This document shows, one piece after another, positions 9,430-16,829 of a stretch of 64,000 bases of DNA. Under the pieces are notes generated by a model, which worked only from the letters and a program-made list of their open reading frames with translations, did not search any database and was not told where the DNA came from. The stretch is from Actinomycetes bacterium (lineage in GTDB: Bacteria > Actinomycetota > Actinomycetes > Nanopelagicales > Nanopelagicaceae). The position numbers and the translations under genes are program-made. Location: NCBI GenBank assembly GCA_014190155.1, contig BJFY01000003.1, positions 1-64,000 of the forward strand. The letters run 5' to 3'. Numbering within the stretch: position 1 is the first letter of the stretch; every line of letters starts with the position of its first letter.

Positions 9430-10323
9430 TTAAGCGATTTTCTTTTGGCCTTTAAGCAGGCTAAGCACGGTGGTTAGTAGTAGTACTCCAAGAATTACCG
9501 AAAGGCTTAATGCCAAAGAAATTTCTGGGATGGGCACGCCAAAGAATTTCTCCCACCCTTGAAAGTGAGAGGCTTCGAAAATCAATTTGAGTCCGATGAA
9601 ACCTAAAATAATCGCGAGACCTTCGGAGAGATAAATTAGTTTTTTCATTAAACCACCAATAATAAAGTAAAGCTGCCTTAATCCCATTAGCGCAAAAATA
9701 TTTGCTGTCACCACAATATATGGATCTTTAGTGAGCCCGAATATCGCTGGAATAGAGTCAAATGCGAAAATAACATTTGTAGTTGCAATCGCTGAAAGCG
9801 CAATTACGAAGTTGGAAGCACCTTTCTTATGAAGAAACCTAATAAACGGTCCCTCTTCATACTCTTCTTCGGAGTCCTCCGCGATCAATTTGTATGCTGT
9901 GTAAAGCAGGAAAGCTCCGAATAAGAAAAATACCCACGACCATCGATTTACAAGCGCTGATCCAGCTCCAATAAAGATTCCACGAAGGAAGAGTGACATC
10001 ACAATTCCAATTAGCAGTACCAATTCTTCTTTTTCCTGGTTGACTTTCATCCGTGCCAAAATTAAAATAAAGACAAATAAGTTATCCATTGAGAGCGAAT
10101 ACTCAGTTATCCAACCTGCGAAGAATTCTCCCTGTGCTTGCGCGTTGCCCCAACTTCCCATGGATAAACCAAATGCAATTGCAAGTGATATATAAAAAAC
10201 CGTCCAAATTGCAGCAGCTTTCATAGTTGTGACTTTATGTCGATTAGTAATAGCAATCAAAAGATCAATTGTGAGAATCAAGCCAAGAGCTAATAGCGTT
10301 ACTAACCATACTGTTGCGCTCAT
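9430..10323 (-). CDS. TerC/Alx family integral membrane protein, copy 2
   Basis: A 297-residue paralog of the protein at 5637-6530, with the same hydrophobic pattern and motifs EYSLSMDN (about 76-81) and TTNVIFAFDSIPA (about 181-193). At the second motif the first acidic residue, Asp in copy 1 and in Alx-type proteins, is Asn (codon AAT) at residue about 183. The loop between segments has an acidic run (EDSEEEYEEG) absent from copy 1. These differences suggest altered metal handling or specialised partner. TATGAT six bases before the ATG supports a leaderless start, divergent from the DUF4389 gene. Confidence 0.9.
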   Translation of the reverse strand: MSATVWLVTLLALGLILTIDLLIAITNRHKVTTMKAAAIWTVFYISLAIAFGLSMGSWGNAQAQGEFFAGWITEYSLSMDNLFVFILILARMKVNQEKEELVLLIGIVMSLFLRGIFIGAGSALVNRWSWVFFLFGAFLLYTAYKLIAEDSEEEYEEGPFIRFLHKKGASNFVIALSAIATTNVIFAFDSIPAIFGLTKDPYIVVTANIFALMGLRQLYFIIGGLMKKLIYLSEGLAIILGFIGLKLIFEASHFQGWEKFFGVPIPEISLALSLSVILGVLLLTTVLSLLKGQKKIA

Positions 10324-10329
10324 AAGTGA

Positions 10330-10335
10330 ATCATA
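10330..10335 (-). promoter_or_regulatory. -10 box of the second TerC gene
   Basis: TATGAT, six bases (TCACTT), then ATG at 10323; no ribosome site fits between. It faces the DUF4389 gene across a 57-base divergent spacer. Confidence 0.6.
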
Positions 10336-10380
10336 TTAAAATAATAAAGTAATTGCACTTCACTAAGCGAAGGAGAGCTT

Positions 10381-10968
10381 GTGTCCGCACAGATTGAGAC
10401 CAATATCAAAGTTGAATTTAAATCTAGAGACCGAATTAGCGTGCTATTTAGGTTGATTTTGGTCGCGCCGATCGCGATTTTCGAATCTTCTTTTTCAATC
10501 TCAGACGCTTCCAATGGCTGGCCCACTGCTTTCCTAGTTCTACCGGCGCTACTTGCACTAGTTTTTCGTGAGGTCTATCCAAGTTATGTACTTAGCTTTA
10601 ATAAAGCGCTTCTTGGGCTTTCAAATCGAATCGTCGCTTTTGTGCTTTTACTTCAAGATGGTTATCCCTCAATTGAGTCGGATCCAAGAGTTGAAATAAC
10701 TTTTCCAGAAATTGAAGGTGGTAAAAAATTAAATCGCTACTTACCTCTTGTTAAATGGATCTTGGCAATCCCTCTTTATTTAGTAGGCGCGGTCTATGCC
10801 GTTTATGCATTGGCGCTCACAATTTTTGCGTGGATTTCGATTTTAATTTCTGGCGAGTATCCAGAACGGTGTTCTAAAGGTGTGGTTGGAACAATTTCAT
10901 ATTGGAACCGAGTAGCGGGATATGCGTTCTTACTAGTAACAGATGAATACCCAGACTTTAATATCTGA
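10381..10968 (+). CDS. DUF4389 membrane protein
   Basis: A 195-residue protein with two long hydrophobic regions: residues about 18-62 and about 118-155. The C-terminus KGVVGTISYWNRVAGYAFLLVTDEYPDF is the conserved DUF4389 block, in which a short amphipathic segment precedes the LLTDEYP motif. Members occur in actinobacteria as small inner-membrane proteins of unknown role. The start is GTG at 10381 behind AAGGAGAG. Its last 26 bases overlap the following glycosylase gene, so the two are probably co-translated. Confidence 0.8.
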   Translation: MSAQIETNIKVEFKSRDRISVLFRLILVAPIAIFESSFSISDASNGWPTAFLVLPALLALVFREVYPSYVLSFNKALLGLSNRIVAFVLLLQDGYPSIESDPRVEITFPEIEGGKKLNRYLPLVKWILAIPLYLVGAVYAVYALALTIFAWISILISGEYPERCSKGVVGTISYWNRVAGYAFLLVTDEYPDFNI

Positions 10969-11578
10969 TAATAAAGCAAGAGCTATTGCAAAGAAGATAG
11001 TTGAGATTGATCCAGCCTTTTCAAAAGTAATTGCCGAATCTAAATTATGTACTATTGGCAGAACAAAATCGGATCAAACCCATTTCAGTTCTCTTGCTGC
11101 ATCAATTCTTTCCCAACAATTATCTACGAAGGCCGCAGATACGATCATTAAGCGAACCATTGGGACAGCGGGCGGAGAGTTGACGCCAAGAAGAGTTGCT
11201 AAATTGAGTCAAGAACAAATTCGTGCCTCTGGAGTTTCCGGAGCTAAAACTAGGTCCCTTACCGAACTTAGTAATGTCTTTCTTGATAAGAAATCTGGTG
11301 TTCATAAATTGCATGAGCTATCTGATTCTGAAATTTCTGCGCTACTTCTTCCATTATTTGGCATCGGTCGATGGACTATAGAGATGTTCTTAATGTTTCA
11401 ACTTGGCCGGCTAGATGTTTGGCCGGTTGGAGATTTAGGTGTTAGACGTGGTTGGGAAAAGATTCATAAAGCGAGAGTTGAATTAGAACCAAAAAAATTG
11501 GAGAAACTTGGCGATAAATTCGTGGGTTTTCGAAGTCATGTTGCTTGGTATTGCTGGCGTGGCACCGAACTTATTTAG
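10943..11578 (+). CDS. DNA-3-methyladenine glycosylase II (AlkA-like, HhH-GPD)
   Basis: A 211-residue base-excision repair glycosylase lacking the N-terminal domain of E. coli AlkA. The helix-hairpin-helix region LLLPLFGIGRWTIEMFLMFQLGRLDVWPVGDLGVRRGW (given here as LFGIGRWTIEM plus VWPVGDLG) holds the GIG turn and the catalytic Asp in GDLG. It would excise alkylated purines. The chosen ATG lies inside the DUF4389 gene, a 26-base overlap; no strong ribosome site is seen, and a later start would cut into the fold. It ends 8 bases inside the convergent msrB gene. Confidence 0.88.
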   Translation: MNTQTLISDNKARAIAKKIVEIDPAFSKVIAESKLCTIGRTKSDQTHFSSLAASILSQQLSTKAADTIIKRTIGTAGGELTPRRVAKLSQEQIRASGVSGAKTRSLTELSNVFLDKKSGVHKLHELSDSEISALLLPLFGIGRWTIEMFLMFQLGRLDVWPVGDLGVRRGWEKIHKARVELEPKKLEKLGDKFVGFRSHVAWYCWRGTELI

Positions 11579-12014
11579 GTTCGAGAATTAACGAAACTGA
11601 ATTAATGCACCAACGTTGATCTGTTGGCACGTCATAACCTTCGCCTTCAAAAACGTGGCCGAGATGGGAGCCGCAAGATGCGCATCGCGCCTCAGTTCTA
11701 ACTCTTGGGAAGAGTGAGCGATCCTCAATCAAGAGAACTGCGTCATCTTTAGTGGGTGCGTAAAAAGATGGCCAGCCACAGCCAGAGTGAAATTTAGTTT
11801 CGCTCCGAAAAAGTTCAGCGTTGCAGGCTTTGCATTTATAAACACCAACAGTTTCAGAATCAGTATATTCACCAGTGAAAGGGCGTTCGGTTCCGGCTTT
11901 ACGTAAGACATCAAAAGAGAGTGGATCTAATTTAGCTTTTAATTCCAGATCATTTAATTGAATTGGAAATGCATTCCCGCTGGGAGTAACTAGCGGTAAC
12001 TCTTCGTTATTCAT
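11571..12014 (-). CDS. msrB: Methionine-R-sulfoxide reductase
   Basis: A 147-residue MsrB that reduces the R epimer of methionine sulfoxide. It has both zinc-binding CxxC pairs (CKAC and CASC), the HSGCGWPSF motif, and the catalytic Cys in RWCINSVSL near the C-terminus. The open frame runs to 12065, but the ATG at 12012-12014 is preferred because it overlaps the end of msrA by 8 bases and gives the usual family length. Paired with msrA for repair of both epimers. Confidence 0.95.
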   Translation of the reverse strand: MNNEELPLVTPSGNAFPIQLNDLELKAKLDPLSFDVLRKAGTERPFTGEYTDSETVGVYKCKACNAELFRSETKFHSGCGWPSFYAPTKDDAVLLIEDRSLFPRVRTEARCASCGSHLGHVFEGEGYDVPTDQRWCINSVSLILEPK

Positions 12015-12531
12015 GCGCAGCCATCGGAAATTCGATTCCAGTTGACGAATGACAATCGTAACCATTTGGATTTTTTTCTAGGTAGCGTTGGTGATACTCC
12101 TCGGCAATCCAATACTTATATTCGCCTACTTCTTGAATTTCGGTAACAATTTTACCGATTCCAACCTTAGTTAATTCGGCTTCATAAATATCTCTAGTGT
12201 TTACCGCATCGATCATCTGCTCCGGAGTGGTGGTAAAGATTGCGCTGCGATACTGGGTGCCGATATCGCCACCTTGTTTGTTAAGCGAAGTTGGATCATG
12301 CATAACCCAAAATTCTTCAAGCAAACGTTTATAAGAAATTGCGCTTGAATCAAACTCAACTTTAACTAATTCTGCATGGCCCGTTTTCCCAGTACAAACT
12401 TCTTCATAAGTTGGATTAGAGGTAGCCCCTCCCATATAACCAACTGATGTATTTGTGACACCATTAAGATTCCAAAATTTACGCTCAGCGCCCCAGAAGC
12501 AACCCGTTGCAAAATATGCTAAATCAGACAT
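12007..12531 (-). CDS. msrA: Peptide methionine-S-sulfoxide reductase
   Basis: A 174-residue MsrA with the active-site GCFWG at residues 10-14 (catalytic Cys11), GYMGG and the EEYHQRYLEKNP block near the C-terminus. It reduces the S epimer of methionine sulfoxide in free or protein-bound form. It is the first gene of an msrA-msrB operon and is divergent from whiB1. An AAGAAT hexamer lies six bases before the ATG, a near match to the leaderless promoter pattern of neighbouring genes. Confidence 0.96.
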   Translation of the reverse strand: MSDLAYFATGCFWGAERKFWNLNGVTNTSVGYMGGATSNPTYEEVCTGKTGHAELVKVEFDSSAISYKRLLEEFWVMHDPTSLNKQGGDIGTQYRSAIFTTTPEQMIDAVNTRDIYEAELTKVGIGKIVTEIQEVGEYKYWIAEEYHQRYLEKNPNGYDCHSSTGIEFPMAAHE

Positions 12532-12619
12532 GGCGATATTCTTTCAGGGATTATGAGATAAAGCACTTTAAGCGAATTACCAGGTGAATGTCCTTGTTAA
12601 TACAACTTTAAACAGAGAG

Positions 12620-12631
12620 AATATGCATATT
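12620..12631. promoter_or_regulatory. Palindrome in the whiB1 leader
   Basis: AATATGCATATT is a perfect 12-base palindrome about 95 bases upstream of the whiB1 ATG in the 194-base msrA-whiB1 divergent spacer, the longest intergenic stretch in the window. It may be an operator or overlap a -10 box (TATGCA/CATATT). The rest of the spacer holds the whiB1 ribosome site AGGAGGAG at 12713-12720 and nothing else recognised. Confidence 0.35.
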
Positions 12632-12725
12632 GTCGATTCCGGCGATCAGCAAAAAATACACTGGTTTTGGTTCGGTCATGTCGAAAGTCAAGGCAGAACC
12701 ACGGTCAAAGTTAGGAGGAGCAGGA

Positions 12726-12995
12726 ATGGATTGGCGTCATAAATCAGCTTGTCGCGATGAAGATCCAGAACTCTTCTTCCCGATTGGTAATACCGGTCCT
12801 GCGTTAGCTCAAATTGAAGAAGCGAAAAAAGTCTGTAATCGCTGCGATGTAAGAGAAGCTTGCTTGGCTTGGGCGTTAGAAAGCGGACAGGATGCTGGCG
12901 TATGGGGTGGGCTTTCTGAAGATGAACGCCGCGCTATGAAACGCCGCGCTGCTAGAAACCGCGCTCGACAATTAGAAAATCAGAACCGCTTCTAA
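12726..12995 (+). CDS. whiB1: WhiB1/WblE-type iron-sulfur regulator
   Basis: An 89-residue WhiB-like protein that binds a [4Fe-4S] cluster through Cys9, Cys37, Cys40 and Cys46 (CNRC and REAC), followed by the GVWGG turn (58-62) and a basic C-terminal helix (RRAMKRRAARNRAR) for DNA contact. WhiB1 proteins bind region 4 of the main sigma factor and respond to nitric oxide. The frame is open 32 codons further up, but MDWRHKSAC at 12726 is the conserved family start and sits behind AGGAGGAG. Beside pdtaS, as in Mycobacterium. Its TAA and the pdtaS TAG share the bases CTAA. Confidence 0.95.
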   Translation: MDWRHKSACRDEDPELFFPIGNTGPALAQIEEAKKVCNRCDVREACLAWALESGQDAGVWGGLSEDERRAMKRRAARNRARQLENQNRF

Positions 12996-14473
12996 TTTCT
13001 AATCGGAAAAGTCACAATAGCTTCAGTGCCTTGCGATAACCGCTTAAATTCAATACTTCCATTTAATTCGTTTACTGTAAGAGTTTGAACAATTTGCAAA
13101 CCAAGGTTGGCTTCTTGTTCTGGCTTAAATCCTTCCGCGAGCCCGCTACCGTTATCGATTACGTAAACTCTACAAAGAGTTTCAGTTCGCTCAACTCGCA
13201 ATTCCAATTTACTACCAACACTTCCTAAACCATGTTCCAGCGCGTTATGAATTAGTTCGGTAAGTACCAAAGCAAGTGGCGTTGCAACTATCGCGGGAAA
13301 GCCACCAAAATCACCAGTTCGTTCAATTGTGATTTCATTAGTTCTAGTACTTAATTCCACTGCGTTAGCCATGATTCGATCCATTACTTCATCGAAAGCA
13401 ACTGTATCTTGATCGCTTGTAGATAGCGTTTCGTGCACAATAGCGATAGATGCAACTCTGCGCACAGCTTCCTCTAAGGCTGCGCTGGCGTTTGGATCAT
13501 CAATACGCCGTGATTGCAATCTGAGTAAAGCTGAAACGGTCTGCAAATTATTCTTAACCCGATGATGAATTTCCCGAATAGTTGCATCTTTCGACAGGAG
13601 CGCTCTATCTCGTCTCCGTAATTCGGTAACGTTGTGCGCTAACACAATTGCGCCAATTCGGTTGTTAGCTTGAGTTAATGGAATTGAAAGTAAATCAATG
13701 GTGCCAGTTTCGCAATCAAATTCTTCGCGGCGTAGCCCTTTTCCGCTCATTGCAACGTGCCAATTCTCTTCACGTGGAATATTCCTAATGCTTCCAGTTT
13801 GAAGCGAATCCAAAACATCACCCAAATTATGACCTTCTAAATCACTTGGCCAACCAACTTTATTTAGCGCAGATCTAGCATTTGGACTAGCAAAAATCAC
13901 TACGCCATTTACATCTAATCTGATTAAGCCATCTCCAACTCGAGGCGCTGACTCTGCTAGATATACACTTTCTTTAATTGGGAAGTTACCTTCAGAAACC
14001 ATTTTGTAAATTTTATGAGCAATCTCGCGATAATTTAATTCAAGTTTCGATGGAGTACGCATTGTTTCAACATTGCGATAGCGCGAAATTACGGCTATGA
14101 AATTGCCTTCAAAAAATACTGGAACAGTTTCTTCTTTAACGAGTATCTCGCCTACTTTTTCAGGTTCAGTATCGCGAATAATTTCACCATTAGAAAGCGC
14201 TTGATCGATTCGAGGTTTACTCCCCCAAAGAATTTCATTACCAATTACGTTTTGGCTAAACACTGTTGCGGCAGTTGTTGGACGTATATGCGCAATTGCG
14301 ACGTGACCTTCTGGCCAAGACTTATAATCTTTGCGGCGAGGTACCCATAAAATTAAATCTGCAAAGGAAAGATCAGCCAACAATTGCCATTCAGCGACTA
14401 GTTCTGCCAAGCGCAAATTATCAGATTCACTGAGCGCAGTACGTTGGGTCAGTGCGGTGCTAAAAGTTTGCAT
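12992..14473 (-). CDS. pdtaS: PdtaS-like sensor histidine kinase
   Basis: A soluble 493-residue kinase without membrane segments. Order: N-terminal GAF-like sensor domain (about 1-150), PAS-like domain (about 180-290), HisKA_2 dimerisation helix with EIHHRVKNNLQTVSALL (phospho-His about 303-304), then an HATPase domain with ELIHNALEHG and DNGSG. In Mycobacterium PdtaS senses small ligands or metals and phosphorylates the antitermination regulator PdtaR; no pdtaR is visible here. TAGGAT lies six bases before the ATG, within the end of the upstream gene, suggesting its own leaderless promoter. Confidence 0.92.
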   Translation of the reverse strand: MQTFSTALTQRTALSESDNLRLAELVAEWQLLADLSFADLILWVPRRKDYKSWPEGHVAIAHIRPTTAATVFSQNVIGNEILWGSKPRIDQALSNGEIIRDTEPEKVGEILVKEETVPVFFEGNFIAVISRYRNVETMRTPSKLELNYREIAHKIYKMVSEGNFPIKESVYLAESAPRVGDGLIRLDVNGVVIFASPNARSALNKVGWPSDLEGHNLGDVLDSLQTGSIRNIPREENWHVAMSGKGLRREEFDCETGTIDLLSIPLTQANNRIGAIVLAHNVTELRRRDRALLSKDATIREIHHRVKNNLQTVSALLRLQSRRIDDPNASAALEEAVRRVASIAIVHETLSTSDQDTVAFDEVMDRIMANAVELSTRTNEITIERTGDFGGFPAIVATPLALVLTELIHNALEHGLGSVGSKLELRVERTETLCRVYVIDNGSGLAEGFKPEQEANLGLQIVQTLTVNELNGSIEFKRLSQGTEAIVTFPIRN

Positions 14474-14479
14474 AGGGAA

Positions 14480-14485
14480 ATCCTA
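14480..14485 (-). promoter_or_regulatory. -10 box of pdtaS, leaderless
   Basis: TAGGAT, six bases (TTCCCT), then ATG at 14473. The box overlaps the stop codon of the CpaE-like gene (14483-14485), so pdtaS can be expressed separately from that pair. Confidence 0.6.
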
Positions 14486-15562
14486 GCGAGAGGATTGAGT
14501 CTCAAGATTCTCAATTCGAGCCAACAATTCAGCAAATGACTTTCGAATTGCGCTTCGTGGGGCCACGCCAGAAATCGGCGAACAATTGGTTTGAGCGCGA
14601 TCAAAAGCAGAATAGTCATAGGGAATTACCAGTCCGGAACCGTTCGGTATCAATGCTTGAAATCTCCGTTCGATTGTACGGTGCCTTCTAGAAGTTCCAG
14701 ATTTATTGAGAATATGAAATACCTTGAGATTCTTCGGCAAGTCAGAACGACTATCAATAAACCGTTCTAACGCACGCATTGAATATTCTTCCGATTTTGC
14801 AACATAAATAATGGCGTTAAATTTTTCAAACCATTGCGCAAACTCTTGGGCAGATTTTCTTCGATCTATGATGGCATCAGCAAACTTAGGCATTACTCCT
14901 AAATCAACATATATTTTAGAATTAATATCTATCAAGTTCTGGAATTTTTCATTTGTAGAACTTAAGTCAGTAAACAGTGTGAGATTTTCAGTCAAAGAAA
15001 ATTCGTTTTGTGAACTTTCATCTGATTGACCGAGCAATAACGCCAAAGCTGGTGCTGCATTATCGGCATCTATTAGCGCGGTTTGTTGTTGTTGCGCTGC
15101 TTCTGCCGCAAGATTTAATGATATTGAAGTTCTGCCTGGTGCGCCAGCGCTTCCGATTATTCCAATTAACGATCGATACCGAGCTGAATTTTGCAAATAG
15201 CTCATGGAGTTGGTGTGAACTAACGGATTACGAAGTGACCTTGAAATCATTTCGTTAAGCGCGTTCAAATCAATATCAATTGAGTTGCTCCCTAAATCAA
15301 TTATCGAAGTTTCGGCATCGTTCCATGTTGCAATATCGATTTCAGCTATTCCAGGTAGATCATTGGTGTAAATCACAATCCACCTTGCGCTATCCAGAGA
15401 TCTATTTCTCAAAAATTCTAATAAATCTTGGCCAGAAATTGCCCGAAAAATTATATTTTTTCCAGATTCAAACAAGGTGCGCGCTACAAATGCTTCGCGT
15501 TCTGGGTTAGCGATTCCAGTAATTACATTGACTGCCGTCTTGAATGGATTCAAATTAGCCAT
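14483..15562 (-). CDS. CpaE/TadZ-like P-loop ATPase with altered Walker A
   Basis: A 359-residue protein with a receiver-like N-terminal half (about 1-125) and a MinD/ParA-type ATPase half starting at SLIGIIGSAGAPGRTS (about 131-146). In the deviant Walker A loop the invariant Lys before T/S is Arg144, and no clear signature Lys precedes, so ATP hydrolysis may be weak or lost. ALIDADNAAPALALLLGQ and YVAKSEEYSMRALER resemble the later MinD motifs. CpaE/TadZ proteins position Tad/Flp pili. Start: the frame is open to 15646, but the ATG at 15560-15562 overlaps the SAF gene by 8 bases. No secretion ATPase or pilin gene is nearby. Confidence 0.65.
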   Translation of the reverse strand: MANLNPFKTAVNVITGIANPEREAFVARTLFESGKNIIFRAISGQDLLEFLRNRSLDSARWIVIYTNDLPGIAEIDIATWNDAETSIIDLGSNSIDIDLNALNEMISRSLRNPLVHTNSMSYLQNSARYRSLIGIIGSAGAPGRTSISLNLAAEAAQQQQTALIDADNAAPALALLLGQSDESSQNEFSLTENLTLFTDLSSTNEKFQNLIDINSKIYVDLGVMPKFADAIIDRRKSAQEFAQWFEKFNAIIYVAKSEEYSMRALERFIDSRSDLPKNLKVFHILNKSGTSRRHRTIERRFQALIPNGSGLVIPYDYSAFDRAQTNCSPISGVAPRSAIRKSFAELLARIENLETQSSR

Positions 15563-16205
15563 GTTTAACCAACACGATCCGATGGCTTGGGATCTCAGCC
15601 AACATAGTTGTAACACCGGAATTCGATAGCGAAAGCACAACACCAACGCTGCCTCCTAAATCTTTAGATTTTTGATCGACTGAAACAATCGAAACCTCGG
15701 CCGCAACTAAGTGGGTTGGGTCCATCCGACCAGCGTTTTGCATAACTTCATTCGGAAGCGCATAAATATCAACAATAGAACCACGAACTAAATCTGCAGG
15801 TAAATCATTTTTCAACACTTCAATTGGGGTTTCTCGGGTATCAATTCCGTATGGTGCATTTGTGAGCGATTCCATGGGAATTAATTCATTAGCTCCAAGT
15901 TTGCGAACAACCACAGTTCCAATTAGATCCGCATTCACCGAAATGTATCTCCTGGAGTTTTCTGGCAACATAACTTTAATTGGCACCAGATCTGATTGTG
16001 CAATTACATCGCCAGGCGCTAATTCACCGTAACTTCCCCAAACTAATACTGTGCGATTGGATTCTCTATTTATTAATGCAGCCGCAACAAAGGCTAAAAG
16101 AATCATCAAGATTCCAATAATGGTTCGTGAGTTAGTTTTGATTTTTCTTCTGGTTATCAGGTTTTCGATTTTTTTCATGGTTGATAAATAACCCATAACT
16201 GACAT
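15555..16205 (-). CDS. SAF-domain membrane protein (CpaB/RcpC-like)
   Basis: A 216-residue protein with a basic N-terminus, one transmembrane helix (about 27-46) and an extracytoplasmic SAF domain (about 55-125; ELAPGDVIAQSDLVPIKVMLPE and LGANELIPMESL). In Tad systems CpaB/RcpC shapes the secretin channel; in actinobacteria without outer membrane such proteins occur in envelope assembly loci. The start is uncertain: ATG at 16205 has a TAACTT -10-like box 8 bases upstream, while an ATG at 16178 would also keep the helix. Coupled to the CpaE-like gene by overlap. Confidence 0.7.
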   Translation of the reverse strand: MSVMGYLSTMKKIENLITRRKIKTNSRTIIGILMILLAFVAAALINRESNRTVLVWGSYGELAPGDVIAQSDLVPIKVMLPENSRRYISVNADLIGTVVVRKLGANELIPMESLTNAPYGIDTRETPIEVLKNDLPADLVRGSIVDIYALPNEVMQNAGRMDPTHLVAAEVSIVSVDQKSKDLGGSVGVVLSLSNSGVTTMLAEIPSHRIVLVKHG

Positions 16206-16237
16206 TTTCTAATAAGTTATCCACAGTCATACCTTTA

Positions 16238-16254
16238 GCCGAGGTAACCTCGGC
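16238..16254. promoter_or_regulatory. Perfect inverted repeat between divergent genes
   Basis: GCCGAGG and CCTCGGC form a 7-base-pair GC-rich stem around a TAA loop, followed by TTTTG. The shape resembles an intrinsic terminator, but it lies in the 93-base spacer between two genes transcribed away from each other, where a terminator has no obvious use. An operator serving both promoters is at least as likely. Confidence 0.45.
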
Positions 16255-16298
16255 TTTTGCCCGATTAACTCTCGGTAGTTTTCGATCAAGATCTCGCC

Positions 16299-16826
16299 AT
16301 GACAAATATAGATACCGATGAAATCCAATTCCACGAAGTTAGCCTGGCAGAACCAAACTTCAATTTTGATTCGCAGCTTTGGTCACATCCCATGCTCGCG
16401 CTATTTCAACCACCACCAGAACCAGATGCGAGCGTAACTACTCGAAAGCTTTATTTAGTACCAACAACATTTGGGGATGAGTACGATCCGGATTTTGCGC
16501 CGCAACCAAGCGCGCTAGATGAACTACCAGATATTGAACCGTGGTTGAAGAAATTTGTGGTTAGTCTGTTAGAAATATGGACCGGACAACGAGCTCCGCA
16601 ACAACTCTCCCGATGGTGTCATCGCGCTATTTATCAAGAACTTATCCGCAAAATTGGCTCAATTAGCACGCTTCCAAAAGTTCGCAAAATTTATCGGAGT
16701 CAACCAATCGAAGGCGTGGAAGAAATAACAGTAACGCTTAGATTTGGTGAGCGAATTAGGTCACTAGTAATTAGATTTGAAGGAGTTGATAAGCGTTGGT
16801 TATGTACCGAACTTTTTCTTATCTAA
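16299..16826 (+). CDS. Rv3235-type (DUF6459-like) protein
   Basis: A 175-residue soluble protein. The N-terminal half is low-complexity and acidic-rich; the C-terminal half has KKFVVSLLEIWTGQRAPQQLSRW and a beta-rich end (TVTLRFGERIRSLVIRFEG), matching the actinobacterial Rv3235 family found beside secA. That family resembles NTF2-like small domains in predicted shape and has no known function. It is convergent with secA with a 3-base gap. A CAAGAT hexamer six bases before the ATG is a near match to the local leaderless promoter pattern. Confidence 0.7.
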   Translation: MTNIDTDEIQFHEVSLAEPNFNFDSQLWSHPMLALFQPPPEPDASVTTRKLYLVPTTFGDEYDPDFAPQPSALDELPDIEPWLKKFVVSLLEIWTGQRAPQQLSRWCHRAIYQELIRKIGSISTLPKVRKIYRSQPIEGVEEITVTLRFGERIRSLVIRFEGVDKRWLCTELFLI

Positions 16827-16829
16827 TTT

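Noticed and set aside
9430-10335. Manganese (yybP-ykoY) riboswitch before the TerC genes
   Set aside because: The second TerC gene seems leaderless and the first has only 31 bases before the next gene, so there is no room for the aptamer.
12630-12725. In-frame 32-codon N-terminal extension of WhiB1
   Set aside because: The strong AGGAGGAG and the universally conserved MDWRH start at 12726 favour the shorter protein; the extension has no conserved pattern.
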